Assembly: GCF_011044255.1 (NCBI RefSeq)
Contig: NZ_CP049107.1
Location: forward strand, 3,841,001 to 3,905,000
Reading direction: 5' to 3'
DNA length: 64,000 bases
Origin: Rhizorhabdus phycosphaerae
Lineage (GTDB): Bacteria; Pseudomonadota; Alphaproteobacteria; Sphingomonadales; Sphingomonadaceae
Under the pieces are notes generated by a model. It saw only the letters and a list, made by a program, of their open reading frames with translations. It did not search any database and was not told the DNA's origin. Shown piece after piece: positions 9,158 to 16,123 of the stretch. The first letter of the stretch is position 1. The number at the start of each line of letters is the position of its first letter. Both the position numbers and the translations under genes were made by a program.

Positions 9158-9496
9158 TCAATCGTTGGCGGGCTTGCCGGCACCGGCCGGACGGACTTCG
9201 GCGATGGTGCCCTTGATCAGCTTGATGCGGACGTTCGGGGCGATTTCGGCCTCGACCTCGCCCTCGTCGACCCGGGTGACCTTGCCGACAATACCACCGC
9301 CCGTGACAATCATGTCGTTCTTCTTCACCGCGTCGATCATCGCGCGATGCTCCTTCATCCGCTTCTGCTGCGGGCGGATCAGGAGGAAATAGAAGATCAC
9401 GAAGATGAAGATCAGCGGCGCGAAGCTGAGGAAGGAAGCGACGCCACCGGCAGGTGCCGCACCGGCGGCCTGGGCATAGGCGGGAGAAGCGAACAT
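9158..9496 (-). CDS. yajC: Preprotein translocase subunit YajC
   Basis: A 112-residue single-pass membrane protein of the SecDF-YajC complex. After a short Ala-rich N terminus comes the membrane segment (PLIFIFVIFYFLLIRPQQKR, residues about 30-49) with the conserved RPQQKR end, then a basic cytoplasmic domain (MIVTGGGIVGKVTRVDEGEV). First gene of the export operon. Secure. Confidence 0.95.
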   Translation of the reverse strand: MFASPAYAQAAGAAPAGGVASFLSFAPLIFIFVIFYFLLIRPQQKRMKEHRAMIDAVKKNDMIVTGGGIVGKVTRVDEGEVEAEIAPNVRIKLIKGTIAEVRPAGAGKPAND

Positions 9497-9630
9497 GTGT
9501 CTGGCATCCCGGAAAGAGAATTGGCCGAAAAATGGCCTCGAAGTGGCGCGCGCCTATCACGTTCCGCATGGAAGTGGCAACCGGGCGCTTGCCAAGACGC
9601 TTCGACCCTCCTAAAGCGCGCAGCCTTGGT

Positions 9631-9707
9631 CGGGGCGTAGCGCAGCCTGGTAGCGCATCAGACTGGGGGTCTGGGGGTCGCAGGTTCGAATCCTGTCGCC
9701 CCGACCA
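9631..9707 (+). tRNA. tRNA-Pro (anticodon GGG)
   Basis: A 77-base cloverleaf including encoded CCA. The acceptor stem CGGGGCG pairs with CGCCCCG; the anticodon stem TCAGA/TCTGG encloses loop CTGGGGG with anticodon GGG; the T arm contains GGTTCGAATCC. Decodes CCC (and CCU by wobble). Confidence 0.97.
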
Positions 9708-9867
9708 CTTAAAAGCTGGAACGAAAGCCTCCCCCAGGGGCTCCAGCACTCCCCACGGCCTAACAGGCCGGGGCAATCCAGATCGCGGCCGATCGACAGC
9801 CGGGCACCGGCCGCGCCTCTCCTCGCGGAGGAAGCGGACCGGTGCCTTCCGACGGCGTGTCGGATCG

Positions 9868-10842
9868 TCAGAGTGGCTGGGTATTCTCCGCGATCAGTTT
9901 CCGGGCCTCGCCGAGCGCCTTGTCCGTGCTGGTGCCGCCCATGTGGATATCGTTGGCGAGCTGCATCAGCCGACCGCTGATCACCGTGCCCGTTTCGGCT
10001 TCCTCCTGAATGGCGATGCCGTTCTTCTGCTCCGCTATTCTCGCCCATATGGAGCGGACGCCGGCCCAATAGGCAGCAGTGGCCTTCCAGTAATCGTCGG
10101 CCGCCTTGACGTTGTAGTCGCTGGAGCGGACATAGCTGTTCAGCACATATTCCTGGACGATCGGCGCCAGTTCGCCGTTCTTCGTCCCCATCTTGATATT
10201 GTCCTGCCAGTGGATCCACCCCTCCGGCCCGTTCTGGTGGCGGTTGATCGAAAGATAGCGGTCATAGACGGGTTTGCGCACGGCATCGCGTCGAGCGAGC
10301 GGGCGCCACGTCCAGTTCGACCGCCAGCGGCGGATGCCGCCCTGGGTCTCGAACTGGCCCCAGCCGCCGTAACGCGGGCTGTCGTCGACCTGCCACACCG
10401 TCTGTGACCAGCGCCCGGTTCGCATTGCGGCCGGGACGTCCTCCCAGGTCCAGCGGTTGCGATCGGAATAGACCAGCACGCGGGCGGGCTCATATTCCCA
10501 ATCCTGTCGCCAATGCTTGATCACCATGTCCTTGCCTTCGTGGCTGACCACTAGGAGATGCTGGAGCACGATCTTGCGGCCGCTGTCCTCGATCACGCGG
10601 ACCGATTCGTAGCCGCCGGAGATCTTCCGATCGAGCGGTGTGTAGGTGGGGTCCCATCGCGTCGATTCCTGCATGTCGAAGCGGACCTTGTAATTGCCGG
10701 CCATGGCCAGGATGTCCGCCCGATCGCGTTCGAAGCTCGCTGCTGCCGTTGTGGCGGCAATCGGGGGATGCGCGAGGGCGGGGCTCAGTGCCCATGCGGC
10801 GGCAATCAGGCCGGCACAGAGGGCGCGCTTGAGGTGGTGCAT
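9868..10842 (-). CDS. DUF6607-like exported protein paired with TonB receptor
   Basis: A 324-residue protein with a signal peptide (LKRALCAGLIAAAWALSPAL-AHP) and a Trp-rich mature part (YEPARVLVYSDRNRWTWED; RRWRSNWTWRPLARRD) that I take for the DUF6607 family; the function is unknown. The ATG at 10842 is chosen because AAGGGA lies 8 bases upstream, while the ATG at 10848 is too close to it. It begins about 20 bases after the TonB-receptor stop and so very probably shares the Fur-controlled transcript, which suggests a periplasmic or outer-membrane helper in iron or haem use. The family assignment is from memory of the Trp-rich pattern and context. Confidence 0.7.
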   Translation of the reverse strand: MHHLKRALCAGLIAAAWALSPALAHPPIAATTAAASFERDRADILAMAGNYKVRFDMQESTRWDPTYTPLDRKISGGYESVRVIEDSGRKIVLQHLLVVSHEGKDMVIKHWRQDWEYEPARVLVYSDRNRWTWEDVPAAMRTGRWSQTVWQVDDSPRYGGWGQFETQGGIRRWRSNWTWRPLARRDAVRKPVYDRYLSINRHQNGPEGWIHWQDNIKMGTKNGELAPIVQEYVLNSYVRSSDYNVKAADDYWKATAAYWAGVRSIWARIAEQKNGIAIQEEAETGTVISGRLMQLANDIHMGGTSTDKALGEARKLIAENTQPL

Positions 10843-10861
10843 CGTCATTGTCCCTTTTCGA

Positions 10862-13102
10862 TCAGAAGCGATAGCTGAGCGAGACGCTCGCGTTGCGACC
10901 TGGCTGGGTATAGGCATCGGTTATCGTCGAGCTGGAAGCGAGTCCGCGGACATCGCTCCACCAGGCATATTTCTCGTCCAGCAGATTGAAGATCCCGGCG
11001 CGCAGCGTCAGTCCTTCGGCCAGAGGCGCGCTTGCCGTCAGGTCGAGGATGGTGAACGCACCCGGCCGATAGCATGTGGGGGTGCACAGGCCGGTCGTGC
11101 GGTCGAGTTCCTTCTGCGCGCTGTGCGTGGCGATGATCTGTGTGCTGAACCGGCCTTGCGGGTCGCGATAGCCGACCCCGACGACCAGCTTGAGCGGGTC
11201 GATCGTCGAGAGCGGGGTGCGAACTCCGCCAGGCTCGATGACGTCCCCCTTGGCATAGGACAGCGCGACCGTCGCGTGCACCCCATTGTCCGCGCGGCCC
11301 TCGAAGCGAGCCTCGGCGCCCTTCACCTTCACGCGATCGAGATTGACGAACTGATATATCGCAGGGTTGGACGGGGTGAAGGCCCCGCCGACCACCTCCT
11401 GGCTGATGAAGTCCTTGTAGCGTGAGCTGAAGGCGGTGAGATCGAGGCTGACATTGGTGCCCGAGAGTCGCACGCCGCCCTCGAAGCTCTCGCTGCGCTC
11501 GGGGCCGAGATCGGGATTGGGCGCGGACGTATAGCCGAAGGCGAGGTTCTCGAAGAACTGGTTGACCTGTCCCGGCTCGGGAGCCTTGAACCCCGTGGCA
11601 TAGTTGCCGAACAGCCGGATATTTTCGGTGAGCTTCAGAACGGCGCCGAATTTGGGCGAGAGGCGCGAACCGTCCTGACCTGCGCCCGTGAAAGCCGGAA
11701 GCAGTGCGTCCTTGCGCGGCGACAGATCATACCAGTCGAAGCGCAGCGCCGGATAGAGTGTGAGCGGCCCGATTCCGATCTGGTCGCCGATGAAGAGGCC
11801 GGCCCTGGTGAAGTCGGTCGTCGGGAAGGCGCGCGTGGGGAAGACTTCACCCGCCGGCGGGACGACCCCGTCGCGCAGCCCGCGCTGCCGGGTCTTGTTG
11901 ATGTCTCCGCCGAAAACGAGGCGATGCGAGAGCGGCCCAGTGGCGAAATCGGACCGGGCGTCCGCAGCGAAACCGAAGACCCGGTTCTCGAAACTGTTGA
12001 GACGTTCGCGGTCGGCGAGTGGGGTCCGGTCCTCATCGGTGAACTGGCGGTCGTCGCCGTCCTGCCAATAGACCGCGGCCCGTGCGAAATCGATCAGGCC
12101 GGCGCCTTCCCAGCTCCAGTCCAGGCTGATGCGCTTGCGCTGCCCGGTGTCGACGCCCTGCAGCAGTTCGACGGCCGGGCTGAGCCCGGTCAGCCCTTCC
12201 GTGAAGAGATGCGTGTCCAGATATTCGCCGGTCAGCCGCAGCTTATGGCCACCGGCGGGGGCGTAAACGATGCGTGCGAGGATGGCATCCGACCGGCCGT
12301 CCTGCGGGTTGGGCTTGGTGCGCGTGGCGCCACTTCCCCCGACTGTTCCCTTATTGTCGAGTTCCTTCCAGTCGCGCCTTGTATAGGCGGCCATCGCCGA
12401 CCAGTCGCCGCTGCGGCCGGCGAGGATGGCGGTTTCGGTGAACTCGCTGTCCGCGCTCGAATAGGCGCCTCGTACGAGCCCGCCGATGCTCTTGCCGCCC
12501 GGTAGGAAATCCGCAGGATCGGCGGTGACGAAGCTGACCGCACCGGCAAGCCCGTCGCTGCCATAGAGCGCGGACGAAGGGCCGCGCAGGATCTCGACCG
12601 ATTTGATGAGGCCGATGTCCACATAATCGCCCCGACCGGCGCTCTGGGCGCCGAAGTTGAAGCCATCGGGCACCCGCACCCCGTCGACTTGGATCAGAAC
12701 GCGGTTTCCGCCGATGCCGCGGATGTTGAATCCTTCGTTGCCCGCGCGTCCCGTGGCCGAAAGCGCGGCGTTGAACCGGGCCGGCTGTCGCTGCACCGAT
12801 ATGCCCGGTTCGAACCGGACGAGATCCTTTATGTCGGTCGCCATCTCGTCGGCGATCTGCTCGTCGGTTCGGATCGATACGGTCACCGCCAGGTCCTCGA
12901 TCTTCACCGGCGTGCGGGTCGCGGTCACGACGATCTGGCTCATGCGGTCCAGCCAGAACTGCCCGTCATTGTCCTGCGCCTGGACGGGTGAAGCGCAGAG
13001 CATGGGAAGGCTGGCGATGATTTTGGCGAGCGGTGCCAACTGCATCCGGCGACGTTGCCCGGCGCTGTGACGAGCATGTGGAAGACTGTCCTTCCTCAAC
13101 AT
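10862..13102 (-). CDS. TonB-dependent receptor, haem/haemoglobin-receptor type
   Basis: A 746-residue outer-membrane receptor. A signal region (to about residue 43, SPVQAQ) is followed by a TonB-box-like segment (SQIVVTATRTPVKIED), the plug domain (IRGIGGNRVLIQVDGVRVPD; EILRGPSSALYGSDGLAGAV) and a 22-strand barrel ending in Phe (SVSLSYRF). The barrel has the NPDL block (APNPDLGPERSESFEGGVRL) and FNLLDEKY seen in the haemoglobin/transferrin/lactoferrin receptor subfamily. Start: AAAGGGG four bases before ATG 13102. A Fur box lies 15-39 bases upstream, so iron starvation should induce it. Substrate haem is inference; it could be another iron carrier. Confidence 0.9.
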   Translation of the reverse strand: MLRKDSLPHARHSAGQRRRMQLAPLAKIIASLPMLCASPVQAQDNDGQFWLDRMSQIVVTATRTPVKIEDLAVTVSIRTDEQIADEMATDIKDLVRFEPGISVQRQPARFNAALSATGRAGNEGFNIRGIGGNRVLIQVDGVRVPDGFNFGAQSAGRGDYVDIGLIKSVEILRGPSSALYGSDGLAGAVSFVTADPADFLPGGKSIGGLVRGAYSSADSEFTETAILAGRSGDWSAMAAYTRRDWKELDNKGTVGGSGATRTKPNPQDGRSDAILARIVYAPAGGHKLRLTGEYLDTHLFTEGLTGLSPAVELLQGVDTGQRKRISLDWSWEGAGLIDFARAAVYWQDGDDRQFTDEDRTPLADRERLNSFENRVFGFAADARSDFATGPLSHRLVFGGDINKTRQRGLRDGVVPPAGEVFPTRAFPTTDFTRAGLFIGDQIGIGPLTLYPALRFDWYDLSPRKDALLPAFTGAGQDGSRLSPKFGAVLKLTENIRLFGNYATGFKAPEPGQVNQFFENLAFGYTSAPNPDLGPERSESFEGGVRLSGTNVSLDLTAFSSRYKDFISQEVVGGAFTPSNPAIYQFVNLDRVKVKGAEARFEGRADNGVHATVALSYAKGDVIEPGGVRTPLSTIDPLKLVVGVGYRDPQGRFSTQIIATHSAQKELDRTTGLCTPTCYRPGAFTILDLTASAPLAEGLTLRAGIFNLLDEKYAWWSDVRGLASSSTITDAYTQPGRNASVSLSYRF

Positions 13103-13116
13103 TTATCCCCTTTAAC

Positions 13117-13141
13117 GATAATGCGAGTGATTCGCATTATC
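13117..13141 (-). promoter_or_regulatory. Fur box upstream of TonB receptor
   Basis: A perfect inverted repeat: GATAATGCGA, 5 bases (GTGAT), TCGCATTATC. This matches both the classical GATAAT-type Fur box and the alphaproteobacterial ATGCGA-5-TCGCAT form. It ends 15 bases before the receptor ATG at 13102, where bound repressor would block transcription under iron sufficiency. Confidence 0.85.
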
Positions 13142-13246
13142 GTCTCTATGCAGGACGACCTCGCTTCGTCAACGTGCAGCAGTGCGGTGCGGCTCCGCCA
13201 TCGCGCCGCAACGCTCTGCTGTCCTGTGCTGGGGGTGTGGTGGGGC

Positions 13247-14266
13247 TCAGGCGATCCTGAGGATCTGCTTACCGCGATTGGCGCCGCTGAACAGGCGCAT
13301 GAAGGCAGGGTAGGCGGTTTCCAGTCCGTCCTGCACATCCTCCTCGACATGCAGTTTCCCTTCGGCGAGCCAGCGACGGATATCGTCCGTCGCCTCGGCG
13401 AAGCGGGGAATATAGTCGGCGACGATCATGCCGTGGATGGTCGCGCGCTGGACGAGCACCTGCCACAGGTTGCGGATGCCGATCCTTTCCGGGGCGTTAT
13501 ACTCGCTGATCAACCCGCACAGGACGACCCGCGCGCCTTGTGCCAGGTTCAGCAGCGCCGCATCCATGACCGTGCCGCCGACATTTTCGAACAGCATGTC
13601 GAGCCCGCGCGGGGCCACCTTGCGAATCTCCTCGGCGAGCTCGGCGACGGCCTTCCCTTTATAGTCGATCGCTGCATCGAAGCCGAAATCCCGCAGGAGG
13701 CGATCGCATTTCTCCGCGCCGCCGGCGATCCCGATCGTGCGGCAGCCGACGATCTTCGCGATCTGCCCGACGATGGAGCCGACGCCGCCCGCGGCTCCGG
13801 TGACGAGCAGTGTCTCGCCAGGCTGGGGCTTTGCTATGTCGAGTAGGCCGAAATAGGCGGTCATCGCGTTGCCGCCGAGTGCCGACAAATAAAGCGTCGG
13901 TCGATCGACGGCATCGATGTCGATCGACCGCGTAAAGCTCCCGGCGGGCACTGCGCTATAGTCTTCGAGCGCATGGGCGCCACGGACCCAGTCGCCGGGT
14001 GCGAAGGCCGGATTGTCGGAGGCGTGGACGACGCCCAGGGTTGCGGCGCGAACCGCATCGCCGAGCGGGATCGGCGGCATGTAGCTGGGGGCATCGTCCA
14101 TCCAGCCGCGCTGGGCGGGATCGAGCGACGCATAATGGTTCCGGACGATCAGTCCGCCGGGCGGCAGTACAGGCATGGCCGTCTCCACAAGTGCGAAATC
14201 GTCTGGAACGGGAATGCCAAGGGGCCTGCGAACTAGCAGAAATCGGCGGTTCATCGGTGGGATCAT
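13247..14266 (-). CDS. NADP-dependent oxidoreductase, CurA / zinc-less MDR type
   Basis: A 339-residue medium-chain reductase of the curcumin reductase/leukotriene B4 dehydrogenase group, expected to reduce alpha,beta-unsaturated carbonyls with NADPH. It has the N-terminal NRRFLLVRRPLGIPVPDDF, the substrate-domain pattern HYASLDPAQRGWM, a Rossmann nucleotide site (LVTGAAGGVGSIVGQIAKI) and FENVGGTVMDAALLNL. The structural zinc cysteines of classical ADHs are absent, as expected. ATG 14266 follows GAGGAGAGG closely; ATG 14254 is an alternative. An inverted repeat lies 50 bases upstream. Physiological substrate unknown. Confidence 0.88.
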   Translation of the reverse strand: MIPPMNRRFLLVRRPLGIPVPDDFALVETAMPVLPPGGLIVRNHYASLDPAQRGWMDDAPSYMPPIPLGDAVRAATLGVVHASDNPAFAPGDWVRGAHALEDYSAVPAGSFTRSIDIDAVDRPTLYLSALGGNAMTAYFGLLDIAKPQPGETLLVTGAAGGVGSIVGQIAKIVGCRTIGIAGGAEKCDRLLRDFGFDAAIDYKGKAVAELAEEIRKVAPRGLDMLFENVGGTVMDAALLNLAQGARVVLCGLISEYNAPERIGIRNLWQVLVQRATIHGMIVADYIPRFAEATDDIRRWLAEGKLHVEEDVQDGLETAYPAFMRLFSGANRGKQILRIA

Positions 14267-14315
14267 CCTCTCCTCGGTCGATCCCGGCATCGCGCGGCAG
14301 CGGCGAGCGAACAAG

Positions 14316-14328
14316 TGACGCTACGTCA
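14316..14328. repeat. Inverted repeat TGACG-CTA-CGTCA, possible operator
   Basis: A 5-3-5 perfect inverted repeat, 50 bases upstream of the oxidoreductase start at 14266, in its promoter region. Size and symmetry suit a dimeric repressor, but no regulator gene is adjacent. Confidence 0.3.
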
Positions 14329-14349
14329 TCACTCTGTTCACCGGAGAAG

Positions 14350-14408
14350 AGGAAAAAAGAGGTGCTCCGCCCTAGGAGGATGCTGGAAGGTTAGGCGGGC
14401 GGAGCACC
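14350..14408 (-). terminator. Intrinsic terminator of the B2-hydrolase unit
   Basis: A perfect 12-bp stem (GGTGCTCCGCCC at 14361-14372, GGGCGGAGCACC at 14397-14408) with a 24-base loop, followed on the minus strand by a run of six T within TCTTTTTTCC. It lies about 90 bases past the hydrolase stop and is correctly oriented to end that transcript before the oxidoreductase promoter. Confidence 0.8.
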
Positions 14409-14496
14409 AGAAAGTTGTGGCACGAGGGGGATGGCCACGGTCCCGCTATCGGCTCAGACCACTCCAAAGTCGATACGACCATTGGGACATGTACTT

Positions 14497-15417
14497 TCAG
14501 TCATTATCCGAAATGGCTCCCTTTTCTGTCCGACGCTGGCCGGGCTCACCGATCGTGCGGAGGAGAAAGGACGCGAGGATGGACCGATAGGGCGGGCCGT
14601 CGAGGTCGCACATCGCGGCGTGATCGCCAGCATCGGCAAGCCACAGGCTGCGATTTCCGGAAACGGCGGCGAAAAGCGCGTGCGTCTCCCGGGGCGGCGT
14701 GGACTCGTCGCCCGTACTGCCCATCACCAGCACAGGGCCCTTATAGGCGGCAAGAGCGTGCCGGGGTGAGATGCGCGACGGCCAGACGCCGATGCGGGGC
14801 AGCGTTTGCAGGCTCAGCAGCGGTTCCAGCAGGCTCGCCACTTCGTCGGGCGCGCGTTGGGCGATGCGGTTATGGATCGCCCGGCGCAGATCCGGATAGA
14901 CCGCCTGCAGGATCAGCGCATCGGCCGGCAGCGGGCCCTGTTCGCCGATCAGGCTCGCCGCGCCACCAAGCGAGATGCCGACTATGGCGACCGGAGCCCC
15001 ATGCTGTCGCGCCTTCAGCCATGTAAAGGCCGCCCTGGCATCGCGGGCTTCGGTATAGCCATTGGTCCGGGGCGCGAGATCGGACTCGCCATGCCCGCGA
15101 AAGTCGATCGCGAGCGAGGCATAGCCGAGGCTGGCAAGCCACTCGGCCCTGTTTGCCATCGACTGCCGGGACTGGCCCTTTGCGTGCAGGAGAAGCACCG
15201 CCGGCGCGGCGGGATCGCGCCCCGGCCGATAGGTCGCCGCGATCGACAGTCCGTCGCCGGCCCGAAGGCGAATGTCCTGCGCGGGCGAGCGGGCAGCGGG
15301 AACATCCCACCGCTCTCCTCGGGACAGGTGCGAACCGACCGTCCAACTGGCGACGAGGCTGATCATGATCAGTGCGATACAGGCGGCAGCAAGCCATCTT
15401 GTCCGCGAGCCGATCAT
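14497..15417 (-). CDS. Alpha/beta hydrolase, membrane-anchored or exported
   Basis: A 306-residue serine hydrolase. The N terminus is hydrophobic (residues about 8-26, WLAAACIALIMISLVASWTV), an uncleaved anchor or signal. The fold shows AVLLLHAKGQS (oxyanion strand), a nucleophile elbow GISLGG, IDFRGHGES, and a late acid/His pair (GSTGDESTPP; LADAGDHAAM). The start ATG at 15417 follows GAAGGG immediately and lies 7 bases after the B2-like gene stop, so the two are co-transcribed. Substrate is unknown; the pairing with a lasso-B2-like gene makes a peptidase or esterase acting on a modified peptide conceivable, but that is inference. Confidence 0.82.
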   Translation of the reverse strand: MIGSRTRWLAAACIALIMISLVASWTVGSHLSRGERWDVPAARSPAQDIRLRAGDGLSIAATYRPGRDPAAPAVLLLHAKGQSRQSMANRAEWLASLGYASLAIDFRGHGESDLAPRTNGYTEARDARAAFTWLKARQHGAPVAIVGISLGGAASLIGEQGPLPADALILQAVYPDLRRAIHNRIAQRAPDEVASLLEPLLSLQTLPRIGVWPSRISPRHALAAYKGPVLVMGSTGDESTPPRETHALFAAVSGNRSLWLADAGDHAAMCDLDGPPYRSILASFLLRTIGEPGQRRTEKGAISDND

Positions 15418-15424
15418 CCCTTCG

Positions 15425-15880
15425 CTACTGTCCGTTCGATGCCGGTGCTCCACGACCCAGATCGGCAAGCGGGCGATATCCCTCGGCCTCTTCCCCACCG
15501 ATCAGGGCGACGCCGTCCAGCAGCAGCCAGGCATGGGCCTCCAGCTTGCCGTCCTGCTTGCGCACGCCGAACCGGATCGTGCCACCGGCTATGCCCCTGC
15601 GCGCGAGTAGCATCTGCCCCGCGATGGCCCGCACGAGGCAGGTGCTGTGCCAAGGGAGACGGCCGGCGACGTGGCGTAGCCGACGTGCCATGTCGGCGGC
15701 GCGAGCCATCGTCCTCTCCGGAACTGCCGCCAGGATCCGGTCGCCACCATTTTCCGGGGCCTCGACTTCGCCGAACAACCGGCGGGTGATGCGCAGCGGG
15801 ACCAGAAAGACGAGGACCCAGGCGAGATGCAGGGCCAGCGCCGTTTCGACCCGCAGCAAGGTGGACATCAGCTTCCGCAT
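15425..15880 (-). CDS. Lasso peptide biosynthesis B2-like protein (transglutaminase-like cysteine protease fold)
   Basis: A 151-residue protein of the B2 (Transglut_core3) family. In lasso pathways B2 removes the leader from the precursor. The catalytic Cys lies in WHSTCLVRAI (Cys81), the His in LEAHAWLLLDG (His116) and the Asp in the same block (Asp122); RRGI and IRFGV are also typical. ATG 15880 has AGGGA 6-7 bases upstream. The frame stays open far upstream, but that part is antisense of the divergent gene. No B1, asparagine-synthetase-like C gene, precursor or ABC transporter is adjacent: it stands only with the downstream hydrolase, so a classical lasso product is not demonstrated. Confidence 0.85.
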   Translation of the reverse strand: MRKLMSTLLRVETALALHLAWVLVFLVPLRITRRLFGEVEAPENGGDRILAAVPERTMARAADMARRLRHVAGRLPWHSTCLVRAIAGQMLLARRGIAGGTIRFGVRKQDGKLEAHAWLLLDGVALIGGEEAEGYRPLADLGRGAPASNGQ

Positions 15881-16123
15881 CGCAAATCCCTGGCATTCCA
15901 CGGAAGGTATTTCCTGTTGCGAACGGCCTATCCTCGTCCGGCAGCCTTGCCAAGGGTCCGTGGCCGGGCGCGGCCCAGCGCAGTTCATGCTCGAAAGGTC
16001 GAACGATGACGGTCGTCGCCCACGGGGGATCGTCTGCCGTTCGGAACGCCCTGCCGTGGAGATGGGGGCGAAGCGCCGGTGGTTCGGCTTGACCATGCTA
16101 CACCATGGCCCATTACAGCAGGG

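Noticed and set aside
9151-9183. Longer start for secD at 9183.
   Set aside because: It would overlap yajC and add eleven residues absent from the usual SecD N terminus; ATG 9150 fits better.
9708-9867. Imperfect hairpins after tRNA-Pro (for example GCTGGA...TCCAGC and GGCC-TAACA-GGCC).
   Set aside because: No T-tract follows and the pairings are short, so I do not call a terminator.
14361-14408. The perfect 12-bp inverted repeat considered as a recombination or attachment site, or as a mini-ORF (TAGGAGG-ATG in the loop).
   Set aside because: On the minus strand it is followed directly by a T-run and lies behind an operon, so an intrinsic terminator explains it better.
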